Positions 26,718 to 36,158 of a stretch of 64,000 nucleotides of DNA are shown piece by piece. The translations under genes were made by a program, and so were the position numbers. Within the stretch, counting starts at the first letter, position 1; the number at the start of each line of letters is the position of its first letter. Source of the stretch: an uncultured Clostridia bacterium (GTDB taxonomy: Bacteria > Bacillota > Clostridia > Christensenellales > UBA1242); NCBI GenBank assembly GCA_948442695.1, contig CAOJSF010000002.1, positions 1 to 64,000 on the forward strand, written 5' to 3'. The notes beneath the pieces were generated by a model. That model was not told where the DNA came from, did no database searches, and was given only the letters and a program-made list of their open reading frames with translations.

Positions 26718-27876
26718 TAAAGATTTCTTTCAAGCACTTGAAGATTTAGAGGCTGAAAAAAAGATTGATAAAGATACTTTTATAAATACTCTTGAAACTG
26801 CATTGACATCAGCATACAAAAAAATGTATGGTGAAGCAAAGTCTGCAATGGTAAAATTGAACCCTGAAAAGGCCACTATAAGAATTTACTCTTATAAAAC
26901 TGTTGTAAACGAAGTAGAAGACCCAGACAAAGAAATCTCTTTGGCTGAAGCAAGGCTTATAAAAAAATCACATAAACTGGGTGATGTTGTCATGGCAGAA
27001 GAGTCAACAAAAGAATTTGGAAGAATTGCAGCACAAACAGCAAAACAGGTTGTTATGCAAAAACTTAAAGAACTTGAAAGGTCAATGGCATTGTCAGAAC
27101 TTTCTGAAAAAGAAGATGAACTTTTGACAACTATAGTAAAAAGAATTGATAATGGAACAATATATGTTCAATTATCAAATACTCATACAGAAGGCGTTAT
27201 GCTTCCTTCAGACCAAATTCCAAATGAAAAATTCAACATCGGTGACAGAGTAAAAGTCTATGTAAAAAAGATTAAAGACAGTTTTAAAGGCACTCAAATT
27301 CAAGTTACTAGAAGCAATGTAGGTTTTGTTCGTAAATTATTTGAACTTGAAATTCCAGAAGTAGCAAATGGTGACGTTAAAATCAAAAACATTGCAAGAG
27401 ATGCTGGAAATAGAACTAAAGTTGCAGTTTATACAGAAAAAGCAAACATAGATCCTATCGGAACTTGTGTAGGCTTCCATGGACAAAGAATTGATACAAT
27501 TTCATCTGAAATTAATGGTGAAAAAATTGATTTGATTGAGTTTAGCGAAGACCCACTTGAATTTATTGCAAAGGCTTTGAGTCCAGCACAAGTAATAAGT
27601 GTTGAAACAAATGAAAGTTTGCATTCATCTAGAGTAATTGTTCCTGATGATAAATTATCTCTTGCTATCGGCAAGAATGGTCAAAATGTTCGTCTCGCTG
27701 CAAGACTTACAGGTTGGAAAATTGAAGTGAAGCCTTTGAGTTCTATAAGCAATGCAACAGAAATTAAAGAACCTGAATATGAACTTACAGAACTTAACGA
27801 TGAGGATGCATTCAGCGGTCTTAATGATTTTGACTCTCTTGAAGAAATTGCTCCTTTAGATGATGAGGAAAACTAA
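26710..27876 (+). CDS. nusA: Transcription termination/antitermination protein NusA
   Basis: Binds RNA polymerase and nascent RNA. The ATG at 26710 (MINKDFFQALEDLEAEK) follows AAAGGAG. In order come the N-terminal RNAP-binding domain, an S1 domain (about residues 130-200), and KH1 and KH2 domains, with DPIGTCVGFHGQRI and LAIGKNGQNVRLAARL as their GXXG-type motifs. An acidic tail of about 40 residues follows. At 388 residues it is the typical Bacillota form without C-terminal repeats. Confidence 0.96.
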   Translation: MINKDFFQALEDLEAEKKIDKDTFINTLETALTSAYKKMYGEAKSAMVKLNPEKATIRIYSYKTVVNEVEDPDKEISLAEARLIKKSHKLGDVVMAEESTKEFGRIAAQTAKQVVMQKLKELERSMALSELSEKEDELLTTIVKRIDNGTIYVQLSNTHTEGVMLPSDQIPNEKFNIGDRVKVYVKKIKDSFKGTQIQVTRSNVGFVRKLFELEIPEVANGDVKIKNIARDAGNRTKVAVYTEKANIDPIGTCVGFHGQRIDTISSEINGEKIDLIEFSEDPLEFIAKALSPAQVISVETNESLHSSRVIVPDDKLSLAIGKNGQNVRLAARLTGWKIEVKPLSSISNATEIKEPEYELTELNDEDAFSGLNDFDSLEEIAPLDDEEN

Positions 27877-27894
27877 TTTCTAAGGACTTGAATT

Positions 27895-28152
27895 ATGGAA
27901 AGAGAAAGAATGTGTATTGCCTGCAGGCAAATGAAAGACAAAAAATCTCTTCTTCGAATTGTAAAAAATAAAGAAAATGAAATTTCGATTGACCTGACAG
28001 GCAAACAGAATGGAAGAGGGGCATATATTTGTAAAGACACTGAATGTCTTAATAAATTGAAAAAACAAAAAGCACTTAACAAAGCCTTTAAAATGAATAT
28101 AAGTGAAGATATTTATAGACAAATTGAGGAGGTTTTGCTTGGAAATAAGTAA
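27895..28152 (+). CDS. rnpM: RNase P modulator RnpM (YlxR, DUF448)
   Basis: A small RNA-binding protein of the nusA operon, reported to bind RNase P RNA. The N-terminal RMCIACRQMKDKKSLLRIV and the signature GRGAYICKDTECL are present. The length is 85 residues. The context nusA-rnpM-ylxQ-infB is the standard order in Bacillota. Its 3' end overlaps ylxQ. Confidence 0.93.
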   Translation: MERERMCIACRQMKDKKSLLRIVKNKENEISIDLTGKQNGRGAYICKDTECLNKLKKQKALNKAFKMNISEDIYRQIEEVLLGNK

Positions 28153-28426
28153 AATTAAGGGATATATAAATATCGCACATAAAGCAGGCTATTTAATTAT
28201 AGGTAGTGATGCATTAAAAGGTTATGATAAAAAGTTGTATTCTATTATTTATGACAAAAGTGCTTTAAAAAACACCTTGAAAGTAGTAAACTATTTTCAA
28301 GAAAAAAGTTTACCTATAAAAGAGGTAGATAATTTAGAGGAACTTACCTCAATAAAAAATTGTAAAATAATCGGACTGAAAAATAAAAATTTAAGTGATT
28401 TAATATTGAAATTACTAAATGATTAA
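28139..28426 (+). CDS. ylxQ: L7Ae-family RNA-binding protein YlxQ
   Basis: L7Ae/L30e-fold protein expected to bind kink-turn RNA. I place the start at TTG 28139, 6 bases after a perfect GAGGAGG, giving 95 residues beginning LEISKIKGYINIAHKAGYLIIGS. An ATG at 28103 has no ribosome site and lies inside rnpM. The core GYINIAHKAG is typical. It overlaps rnpM by 14 bases. Confidence 0.85.
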   Translation: MEISKIKGYINIAHKAGYLIIGSDALKGYDKKLYSIIYDKSALKNTLKVVNYFQEKSLPIKEVDNLEELTSIKNCKIIGLKNKNLSDLILKLLND

Positions 28427-28436
28427 GGAGTTTATA

Positions 28437-31034
28437 TTGGCAAATCAAGCATTAGAAAATTTAAGAAAAATACATGATTTACAAAAGGAAGGAGAAATTT
28501 CAAAAATTCTTCTTACTTTGCGTGAATCCAAAGGGCAGGTTGAGAATCTCAGCAGTAGAATTTCTAAAAGAATGAAAGAGATTGAGATAGAAAACCTTAA
28601 AAAAGAAAAAGAAGAAAAAATAAAAGAGACTATATCTCAACCTCAAAAAATAGAGGTCGAGTCTTTTTCGTCAACAGAAAAATCTGCTGAAAATAATAAA
28701 ATCCGCAAATTTGACAATAACTCCAACAATAATAACTATAATAACAACCCAAATAATAACTATAGAAACAACAATAGACAATTTAATGGTTCAAACAATA
28801 GTTATAATGGAAATAAGCAAAATTCTGGCAAATTCAACAATCAAAACGGATTCAATCGCAATGATCGACCTAATTTTAGACAACAAAATGGTGAAGGCAG
28901 AAACAATTTTAACGGCGGAAACAGAGAAAATAGACCATTTAACAACAATGGAAAACCAAACTTTCAAGATAAAAAGCCTAGAAACAATAATTTTGTTTCA
29001 TCTAAGGGAAATAATTTCCGTAATTTTGCTTCAAACAACAACGATATGCCAGAAATTGATTTGAAAAATGAACGTAATTATGCCACTAAAGCAAAATTTG
29101 CACAAAAACATAGTAGTAGCAATTACGATGAAAAAAGAAATCAAAACAGAAGAAAAGATGAACAAAAACGTGGTGGTTTTCTTTTTGAAGATGAAAATGG
29201 AATTGAAGAAATCACTTTTGGTTCTAAAAAGAGTGGCATAAAGAAAAAGCGTGAACAGGCAGAAAAGGTAGTTACCGTTATACAGCACGCAATTCTTACT
29301 TCAAGAGAAATTACAGTCAAAGAATTTAGTGAAAAAATAGGAAAACCTGTCACTGAAATTGTTAAAAAATTGATGCTATTAGGCATTATGGCAACAATCA
29401 ATTCTAATATTGATTATGACACAGCAGAACTTATTGCAAGTGAATTTGGTATTACTCTTGAACTGAAAGCCGACAAATCTTTTGAAGAAAAACTTATGGA
29501 TGAGGCCAAAATGGAAGATGATGAAGCAAAACTCATCAAAAGAGCACCTATTGTTGCCGTTATGGGTCATGTTGACCATGGTAAAACTTCTCTCCTTGAC
29601 GCATTCAGAAAGACAAATGTAGTTGCTGGTGAAGCGGGTGGTATTACTCAAAGCATCGGTGCTTATCAGATAGAATTTAATGGTGAAAGAATCACATTTA
29701 TCGACACTCCTGGTCATGCTGCATTTACACAAATGAGAGCGAGAGGAGCAAAAGCAACGGATATTGCAATCCTTGTTGTTGCCGCTGATGATGGAGTTAT
29801 GCCTCAAACAATTGAAGCAATCGACCATATCAAAGCCGCTGGGGTTCCTATAATTGTTGCCATTAACAAAATGGATAAACCTGAAGCCAACCCAGACAAG
29901 ATTAAGCAACAACTCGCAGACCACGAGATATTGCCTGAAGAATGGGGTGGAGATGCTATATGCGTTCCTATTTCAGCAAAAATGGGTATGGGACTTGATG
30001 ATTTAAAACAAACAATTCTTCTTGTAAGTGAAATGCAAGAACTTCGTGCAAATCCAGACAAAATGGCGACAGCCGTTGTAATAGAAGCAGAACTTGATAA
30101 AAATAGAGGACCTGTTGCTTCAATTATTGTTCAAAACGGGACTCTTCATGTTGGCGACTCTATTATGTCAGGTATTACTTATGGAAAAGTAAGAGCAATG
30201 TTTGACGACAAAGGAAAGCCTGTCAAAGTTGCTGGACCTTCAACTCCAGTTGCAGTTTTAGGCTTCAACGATGTGCCATCTGCAGGAGATCAGGTATATG
30301 CAGTTGAAGAAACATTATCTAAACAGGTAATTCAAGAAAGAATAACAAAAATCAAGAAAGAAAGAGCATCTCAATCTTCAGGAGTCACTCTTGACAACTT
30401 TATGAATAGAGTTCAAGAGGGCAATCTTAAAAATTTAAATATCATTTTAAAAGCAGATACAATGGGCTCTATTGAAGCAATAAAAGCAACTCTTCTAGAT
30501 ATAAGAAATGAAGAAGCAAAAGTAAACATAATCCATGCAGGTGCTGGTGCTGTCAATGAAAGTGACATTGTTTTAGCACAAACAACTGGCTCAGTAATTA
30601 TATGTTTCAATACGAAAACTTCTGCAAAAGCAAAATCTATGGCTGATTCTATGAAAGTTGAACTCAAAGATTATAAAGTCATTTATGAAATTGTTGACGA
30701 TATCACATCAGCAATTACTGGCATGCTTAGCATTAAATATGAAGAACAATATATCGGAAATGCCGAAATTAGAGTTGCATTCAAACTTTCAACTGCAGGT
30801 AAAGTTGCAGGAAGTTATATCAAAGATGGTAAGGTGACAAGAAATTCTATTGCTGTAGTAAAACGAGGAAATGAAGAAATCGGAAAAACAACAGTTGAAT
30901 CACTTAAAATTGTCAAAGATGAAAAAGCCGAAGTTGTCAAAGGCTTTGAATGTGGTATTAAATTTAAAGATAACATTGACTTTAAAGAAGGAGATACAAT
31001 CGAATTCTTTGCTAAAGTCGTTGTAAATAGATAA
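28437..31034 (+). CDS. infB: Translation initiation factor IF-2
   Basis: GTPase that recruits initiator tRNA. I favour TTG 28437 as the start because AAGGAG lies 6 bases before it; an ATG at 28419 precedes that site. Residues about 90-200 are a low-complexity Asn/Arg/Gly linker with many Asn runs. The G domain has VMGHVDHGKTSLLDAF (G1), DTPGHAAF (G3) and AINKMDKP (G4). Domains II to IV follow with normal motifs to EGDTIEFF. The length is about 865 residues. It is one of three genes here that start with TTG. Confidence 0.96.
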   Translation: MANQALENLRKIHDLQKEGEISKILLTLRESKGQVENLSSRISKRMKEIEIENLKKEKEEKIKETISQPQKIEVESFSSTEKSAENNKIRKFDNNSNNNNYNNNPNNNYRNNNRQFNGSNNSYNGNKQNSGKFNNQNGFNRNDRPNFRQQNGEGRNNFNGGNRENRPFNNNGKPNFQDKKPRNNNFVSSKGNNFRNFASNNNDMPEIDLKNERNYATKAKFAQKHSSSNYDEKRNQNRRKDEQKRGGFLFEDENGIEEITFGSKKSGIKKKREQAEKVVTVIQHAILTSREITVKEFSEKIGKPVTEIVKKLMLLGIMATINSNIDYDTAELIASEFGITLELKADKSFEEKLMDEAKMEDDEAKLIKRAPIVAVMGHVDHGKTSLLDAFRKTNVVAGEAGGITQSIGAYQIEFNGERITFIDTPGHAAFTQMRARGAKATDIAILVVAADDGVMPQTIEAIDHIKAAGVPIIVAINKMDKPEANPDKIKQQLADHEILPEEWGGDAICVPISAKMGMGLDDLKQTILLVSEMQELRANPDKMATAVVIEAELDKNRGPVASIIVQNGTLHVGDSIMSGITYGKVRAMFDDKGKPVKVAGPSTPVAVLGFNDVPSAGDQVYAVEETLSKQVIQERITKIKKERASQSSGVTLDNFMNRVQEGNLKNLNIILKADTMGSIEAIKATLLDIRNEEAKVNIIHAGAGAVNESDIVLAQTTGSVIICFNTKTSAKAKSMADSMKVELKDYKVIYEIVDDITSAITGMLSIKYEEQYIGNAEIRVAFKLSTAGKVAGSYIKDGKVTRNSIAVVKRGNEEIGKTTVESLKIVKDEKAEVVKGFECGIKFKDNIDFKEGDTIEFFAKVVVNR

Positions 31035-31048
31035 AAGGAGCAAAAACT

Positions 31049-31402
31049 ATGTCAGTAAGATTTGATAGAGCAAACAGCGAACTTCAAAGATGTATTTCTG
31101 ATATTATTCAAAACAAAATGAATGATCCTAGAATAGATCCACTTTTGTATATCAGCGAAGTAAATGTAACACCAGACTTTAGATATTGCAAAGTTAAAGT
31201 CGCTCTTGACACACAAGATGAAAATAATCTACAAGAGATAATAAAGGTTTTGGAAAAATCTGAAGGTTTTATTAAAAAAGAACTTGCTGGCATGGTGAAT
31301 ATGCCACATATGCCAAAATTACAATTCATAATTGACAAGGGCACACAAGCCACTGTTCGAATTAATGAAATATTAAAAAATTTAAATATTAAAGATAAAT
31401 AG
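31049..31402 (+). CDS. rbfA: Ribosome-binding factor A
   Basis: 30S maturation factor with a KH fold. The N-terminal VRFDRANSELQRCISDIIQN and the LLYISEVNVTPDFRYCKVKV segment are characteristic, and the 117 residues match the family. AAAGGAG precedes the ATG, 15 bases after infB. Confidence 0.95.
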   Translation: MSVRFDRANSELQRCISDIIQNKMNDPRIDPLLYISEVNVTPDFRYCKVKVALDTQDENNLQEIIKVLEKSEGFIKKELAGMVNMPHMPKLQFIIDKGTQATVRINEILKNLNIKDK

Positions 31403-31500
31403 AATATTTATTGTTTTTGATAAAAACAAAAGAATCAAATTTATGTTATTGAAAAATAATAAACAATATAAAATACAATAGATGATTAAAAGAGAATCCT

Positions 31501-32481
31501 ATGAACAAAATCAAAGAAATTGTAAAAGTTTTAAAAAAATCAAAATCAGTTGCATTATTTACTCATATCTCACCAGACTCAGATGCTCTAGGCTCAACAT
31601 TCGGGCTTAGTTTGGCATTAAAAAAGTTGGGTAAAAAGGTTCAAATCTTTATAAAAGAAGAATTTACTGAAGGTCAGAAAATTCTATTTGAAGAAGATGA
31701 AGCAAACAGAGGAGAATGTAATGTAAATGATTTTGATCTTTTTATTTGTCTTGACGCTTCTGCAATAGAAAGGTTGGGCGACTATGCTTATTGTTTTAAT
31801 GATGAAAACAATACTTTAGTCCTTGACCACCATGTTTGCAATAATTATATTGCAAAATATAATTATATTGAAAGTGAAAGTAGTTCTTGCTGTGAAATTG
31901 TTTATAAAGTTATCACTGCTTTAAAAATCAAAATTGACAGTGATATTGCAACAAAACTTTATGCAGGTCTTTCAACCGATACATCTTCATTTATAAACTC
32001 AAACACAAATTCTAATTCATTTTTGGTGGCAAGCAAACTTTGTCTTGCAGGTGCAAAAATTCAAATAGTAAATCAAGCAATTTATCAAAGTAAATCTTTA
32101 AAAAGCGTCGTCTTTAAAAAGCACCTTTTAAACAATTTCCAAATAAAAGGGGAATGTGCTTATATAGGGGTTGATTTAAAAACTTTACAAGAATTAAATG
32201 GTGTAAAAAATGATTGCTCAGGTTTTAGTAAAATGCTTGCAAATTATAAAGAAATAAATTATAGTTTTAGTTTAATTGAACAAGAACCTGGCTCATTTAG
32301 TTTGTCTATGCGTTCCAAAATCGGATTTAACATAAGAATTATTGCTGAGAAGTTGGGCGGAGGCGGACATATTTGTGCTGCAGGTGCAACTATAAAAGCC
32401 AAAAACATTGATGAAGCAATCAACTTAGTTCTCAGCACTATAACCGAAAATAAAGAAGAAATGAAGAATGCGACTATTTAA
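31501..32481 (+). CDS. nrnA: DHH-family phosphoesterase, NrnA-like oligoribonuclease / pAp phosphatase
   Basis: Bifunctional nanoRNase and pAp phosphatase family. The N-terminal HISPDSDALGS motif gives metal ligands, where a more usual form is HxxPDGDAxGS. The DHH signature is LVLDHHVCN, and the C-terminal DHHA1 domain has the GGGGHICAAGA motif near residue 288. At 326 residues it has the usual length. The position between rbfA and truB is standard in Bacillota. Confidence 0.9.
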   Translation: MNKIKEIVKVLKKSKSVALFTHISPDSDALGSTFGLSLALKKLGKKVQIFIKEEFTEGQKILFEEDEANRGECNVNDFDLFICLDASAIERLGDYAYCFNDENNTLVLDHHVCNNYIAKYNYIESESSSCCEIVYKVITALKIKIDSDIATKLYAGLSTDTSSFINSNTNSNSFLVASKLCLAGAKIQIVNQAIYQSKSLKSVVFKKHLLNNFQIKGECAYIGVDLKTLQELNGVKNDCSGFSKMLANYKEINYSFSLIEQEPGSFSLSMRSKIGFNIRIIAEKLGGGGHICAAGATIKAKNIDEAINLVLSTITENKEEMKNATI

Positions 32482-32556
32482 ATTTTATAAATTCTTATTA
32501 ATAAAAATTAATAGAAATATTGACTTAATCCTCAAATTTGAATAAACGGAGCATAA

Positions 32557-33411
32557 ATGATTATAAATGGAATAGTTCTTGTAAATAAAGAGAGAAATAT
32601 ATCTTCAAATAGCGTTGTTAATAAGGTAAAATGGCTTTTAAAGGCAGACAAGGCAGGACATTATGGAACACTCGATGTTTTAGGAGAGGGACTTTTGCCT
32701 GTTGCTTTAGGAAAGGCTACAAAATTATTTGATTACTTTTTAAATAAAGATAAGGTCTATAAAACAATATTTAAATTTGGTGAAACAACTCCAACTTTAG
32801 ATTTAGAGGGTGAAATTTCACAAAAGAATGATGTCATTGTAAAAAAAGAAGACCTAGAAAAAATTTTGCCAAATTTTATAGGAAAGATTAATCAAATGCC
32901 ACCTCAATTTTCTGCCAAAAAGATAAACGGAAAAAAAGCATATGAATTTGCTAGAGAGGGAATTGAGATAAATTTAAAACCTAAAGAGATAGAAATATAT
33001 TCAATTAAATTGTTAAAAGAAATCGAAACAAACACTTTTGAATTTGAAGTATGGTGCAGTAGTGGGACTTTTATTCGCTCTATATGTCGAGATATCGCAC
33101 AAGCACTCGGCACATATGGTGTTATGCAAAGCATAATACGTACTAGATGTGGTATTTTTGATATTAAAGAATCATTTTCAATAAAAGATATTGAAAATGG
33201 AAAATATAATATAATTCCTATTGAAAATGTATTTAAAGGTGAAAAAATAATCCTAAATGAAATAGAAACTGCAAAAATCTTAAATGGAATGACAATAAAT
33301 TATAATAAACAAATTGATGGTGAACTTAAAATTTATGGTTTTGATAAATCATTTTTAGGCATAGGAAATATCCAAAACAACAATTTAAAATTGAAACTTA
33401 GACTTATCTAA
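32557..33411 (+). CDS. truB: tRNA pseudouridine(55) synthase TruB
   Basis: Modifies U55 of the tRNA T-loop. The catalytic motif is GHYGTLDVLGEGLLP with Asp40. The conserved KVYKTIFKFGETTPTLDLEG and QMPPQFSAKKINGKKAYEFAR segments follow. The C-terminal portion is a short PUA-like domain. The length is 284 residues. ribF, often next, is absent; the next 130 bases are AT-rich noncoding sequence. Confidence 0.95.
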   Translation: MIINGIVLVNKERNISSNSVVNKVKWLLKADKAGHYGTLDVLGEGLLPVALGKATKLFDYFLNKDKVYKTIFKFGETTPTLDLEGEISQKNDVIVKKEDLEKILPNFIGKINQMPPQFSAKKINGKKAYEFAREGIEINLKPKEIEIYSIKLLKEIETNTFEFEVWCSSGTFIRSICRDIAQALGTYGVMQSIIRTRCGIFDIKESFSIKDIENGKYNIIPIENVFKGEKIILNEIETAKILNGMTINYNKQIDGELKIYGFDKSFLGIGNIQNNNLKLKLRLI

Positions 33412-33542
33412 ATATAAAATAGTGGCAAATATAAATATTATTCAAGATATAGTAAATATCTATAAATAAAAACAAATAAAAAAATTACAAAATAAAATTA
33501 TTCAAAACTACTGAATAATTTTTATATATTTAGAGGTGAAAT

Positions 33543-34412
33543 ATGGTTTTATTTGGTTCATCTGGATGTGGCGATGAATTTTATAATGAAGGACACAAAA
33601 CAATTTTAGAGGTCCCTAAATGGATTAAAGAATACGGACTTGACGCATATGAATATTCTTTTGGTCATGGCTATCAAATGAGCAGCGAAATGGCAGTTAA
33701 GGCTGGCGAACTATTCAAAGAATTCAACATTAAATTGTCATTGCACGCTCCATTTTATATAAATTTTGCAAACCCTGATGAAGAAATGTATGCAAAAACA
33801 AAAGGCTATATTTTCACTGGTATAAAGTTTTTAAATAGTTTTGGCGCAGACAGATTGATTTTTCATTCTGCTTCTTGTGGAAAAATGAAAAGGGAAGAGG
33901 CTTTAAAATTGACAGAATATCGTTTTAAAGAGTTGTTTGATACACTTGAAGAAGAGGGGCAGTTGGAAGGAATTTTCCTTTGCCCAGAAACTATGGGTAA
34001 AACCATGCAAATAGGGACTTATAAAGAAGTTTGTGACCTTTGCACGATAAATAAACATTTGATTCCTACCTTCGATTTTGGTCATATCAATTCCCTTGAA
34101 CAAGGCTCGCTTAAAACTAAAGATGACTATAAAAGAATCTTAGATTATTCCATTGAAACTATAGGTTTTGAAAAAACTAATCAAAGTCATATACACTTTT
34201 CAAAAATTCAATATGGTGAAAAGGGTGAAATTCGACATCTAAATTATGATGATTTAACCTATGGACCTGAATTTGATGGTCTTGCAGAGACCCTTATTGA
34301 ATACAAACTTTCACCACGAGTGATATGTGAATCAATGAACATGATGCCTCATGATGCTTTGCTTATGAAAAAAATTTATAAAAATCTACTAGACAAAAAA
34401 TATATTATGTGA
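33543..34412 (+). CDS. Endonuclease IV-like TIM-barrel protein
   Basis: A 289-residue AP-endonuclease-2 type barrel. Likely metal-ligand positions are visible in order: SLHAPFYINFA, RLIFHSASC, FLCPETMGKT, PTFDFGHINS, HIHFSKIQYG and VICESMN. They parallel the Endo IV set of His, His, Glu, Asp-xx-His, His and Glu. The Endo IV DxH near the end reads IRH here, so one metal ligand may be replaced. Such diverged homologues are common in Clostridia. A repair role is likely but the exact substrate is uncertain. Confidence 0.8.
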   Translation: MVLFGSSGCGDEFYNEGHKTILEVPKWIKEYGLDAYEYSFGHGYQMSSEMAVKAGELFKEFNIKLSLHAPFYINFANPDEEMYAKTKGYIFTGIKFLNSFGADRLIFHSASCGKMKREEALKLTEYRFKELFDTLEEEGQLEGIFLCPETMGKTMQIGTYKEVCDLCTINKHLIPTFDFGHINSLEQGSLKTKDDYKRILDYSIETIGFEKTNQSHIHFSKIQYGEKGEIRHLNYDDLTYGPEFDGLAETLIEYKLSPRVICESMNMMPHDALLMKKIYKNLLDKKYIM

Positions 34413-34455
34413 TATTATATTATACGAAAGAAAAAATAAAAAAGGAGATTAAAAA

Positions 34456-35016
34456 ATGGTATTTGCAGGAGATTTTAGAAAAGGAACTACTTTTGAATGG
34501 GACGGAGTTGTATATTCAGTTGTTGAATTTTTACATGTTAAACCAGGTAAAGGCTCACCATTCGTTCGAGCAAAACTTAAAAATGTTATGACTGGTCAGG
34601 TGAAAGAAACAACTTTCAACCCATCTGATAAATTCCCAGTTGCAGTAATTGAAAAGAAGGAAATGACTTATCTTTATAGTGATGGTGAAATTTATTATTT
34701 CATGGACGCTGAAACTTATGATCAAATTCCACTTAATAAAGACAGTGTTGAAGAAGCACTCAACTTTGTAAAAGAAAATGAAAACTGCACAATGTATTTC
34801 TATAAAGGAAATCCATTCTCAGTTTATGCACCAAACTTTGTTGAACTTGAAGTAATTGATTGTGAACCTGGAATTCAAGGGGATACATCAAAATCAACAA
34901 CAAAGCCTGCTAAAGTAGAAACAGGTTATGTAATTCAAGTGCCACTTTTCATAAACATAGGTGACAAAATCAGAATTGACACTCGTGACGGCAGTTATAT
35001 GGAAAGGGTTAAATAA
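34456..35016 (+). CDS. efp: Elongation factor P
   Basis: EF-P relieves ribosome stalling at polyproline. Residues 1-60 form the KOW-like domain I with the modified-Lys loop [15 protein letters not shown]. Domains II and III follow, ending in [18 protein letters not shown]. The length is 186 residues. An AAAAGGAG site precedes the ATG. efp next to the spoIIIA operon is a common arrangement, but here an orphan gene separates them. Confidence 0.96.
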   Translation: MVFAGDFRKGTTFEWDGVVYSVVEFLHVKPGKGSPFVRAKLKNVMTGQVKETTFNPSDKFPVAVIEKKEMTYLYSDGEIYYFMDAETYDQIPLNKDSVEEALNFVKENENCTMYFYKGNPFSVYAPNFVELEVIDCEPGIQGDTSKSTTKPAKVETGYVIQVPLFINIGDKIRIDTRDGSYMERVK

Positions 35017-35114
35017 AAGAATCTTAAAAATTTGACATTTTTATAAATATATTTGATTTAATCATGATATTTTTTGAATTAATAATATTAAATTATAAAA
35101 AATAAAAAAAAGAC

Positions 35115-35141
35115 TTGACTAATCCCCCCCCGATGTATAAT
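35115..35141 (+). promoter_or_regulatory. Promoter with a C8 tract in the spacer
   Basis: TTGACT at 35115-35120 and TATAAT at 35136-35141 are separated by only 15 bases, which include eight consecutive C at 35124-35131. A second TATAAT at 35147-35152 is too close to the ribosome site to be the main -10. Such a GC homopolymer is striking in this AT-rich DNA, and slippage would change the spacer length. Confidence 0.55.
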
Positions 35142-35165
35142 TGACGTATAATAAAAGGAGAAAAA

Positions 35166-35891
35166 ATGCTAGAATTCAATTTTACTGAACTTGATAATGA
35201 TTTTATTACTTTGTGGTCAAAGTGGATTTTAACACATGATTACAATTTAATTAAAAATAATTTAGAAAAACTTGCTGAACTCGGTCAAGTCAATGCTGTG
35301 CAGTCATATTATCTATTTTTAGATAAAAATGAAATACCAAACACTATCATAGATGATATTGTTGATGACTTAAGAGGTGAAAACTTTAATTTTATACTTG
35401 CCAAAGCACACAAATCAGGTTTCTATGAAAAAGGTTATAGTGATCTTATAAAACAAAAAGAATATCTCTTAAGAAATGGCTATTATGATGACGAATTAGA
35501 AGCACTTAATATTCAAATAGAACGCACTCAAACCTGGCAACTTAGAGATAGAGCCGCTCGTAATTGTTTAGTGCAATATAATAATTCTAAAAATCCTTTG
35601 GTTCTTGAAAGATTTGGTGAAATTCTTTGCACAATGGCTGGCGATAAACTATTTTCAAAAAAGCAAAGAAAACTATGCAAAACTCTTACTAAAATGTATG
35701 AAAACAATCCAGACTCACCAGAATTAGCATACGCTTTGGGTAAAAATTTAATTTTTTTCAAAGATTATGATGATAAGGCAGTAATTAAAGGCAATGAAAT
35801 ATTAAGTCAACTTGCAAGTAGGTCATTTTCTGATAAATTGTTGAATTATAAGTTAAGAAGCAATACATTTTCAAATTCATATGAATTATAA
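35166..35891 (+). CDS. Protein of unknown function, helical
   Basis: I do not recognise this 241-residue protein. It is predicted to be almost entirely helical, acidic and soluble, with segments such as LEKLAELGQVNAVQSYYLF and NNPDSPELAYALGKNLIFF that recall TPR or Sel1-like helix pairs. There is no signal peptide. An AAAAGGAG site precedes the ATG. It stands alone, between the C8 promoter and a strong terminator, and separates efp from spoIIIAA. Confidence 0.7.
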   Translation: MLEFNFTELDNDFITLWSKWILTHDYNLIKNNLEKLAELGQVNAVQSYYLFLDKNEIPNTIIDDIVDDLRGENFNFILAKAHKSGFYEKGYSDLIKQKEYLLRNGYYDDELEALNIQIERTQTWQLRDRAARNCLVQYNNSKNPLVLERFGEILCTMAGDKLFSKKQRKLCKTLTKMYENNPDSPELAYALGKNLIFFKDYDDKAVIKGNEILSQLASRSFSDKLLNYKLRSNTFSNSYEL

Positions 35892-35905
35892 AAAATAAAA
35901 AAATT

Positions 35906-35934
35906 AAAAGCACATCGTAAAAGATGTGCTTTTT
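35906..35934 (+). terminator. Terminator after the orphan gene
   Basis: AAAAGCACATC pairs with GATGTGCTTTTTT around GTAAAA. Confidence 0.88.
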
Positions 35935-35944
35935 TGTTTTGAAA

Positions 35945-35995
35945 TGAAAGGAATATCATAAACGAAGAGAGTGTTTTCTTTAGGAAGGCAAGAAT
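35945..35995 (+). repeat. Dispersed intergenic repeat, copy 4
   Basis: AGGAATATCATAAACGAAGA is followed by GAGTGTTTTCTTTAGGAAGG at 35969-35988 and CAAGAATTA. It lies directly behind a terminator, as copies 3 and 5 lie next to terminators. Confidence 0.65.
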
Positions 35996-36158
35996 TATGC
36001 TTATGAATAAAAAATACGATGATTAATAAATGTTAATCATGTTTCAAATTGTATTTCTATTGTTGTATCTAATAAAATCTTATGCTCTTTTTTGACTTAA
36101 TTTGTCGTTATCGTATTGCAAAAGAAAGGTGTTCATAGATTAGTTTAGGAGTTTAACT

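Noticed and set aside
29379..29924. Antisense frame inside infB
   Set aside because: It lies opposite the conserved IF-2 GTPase domain and shows no family features.
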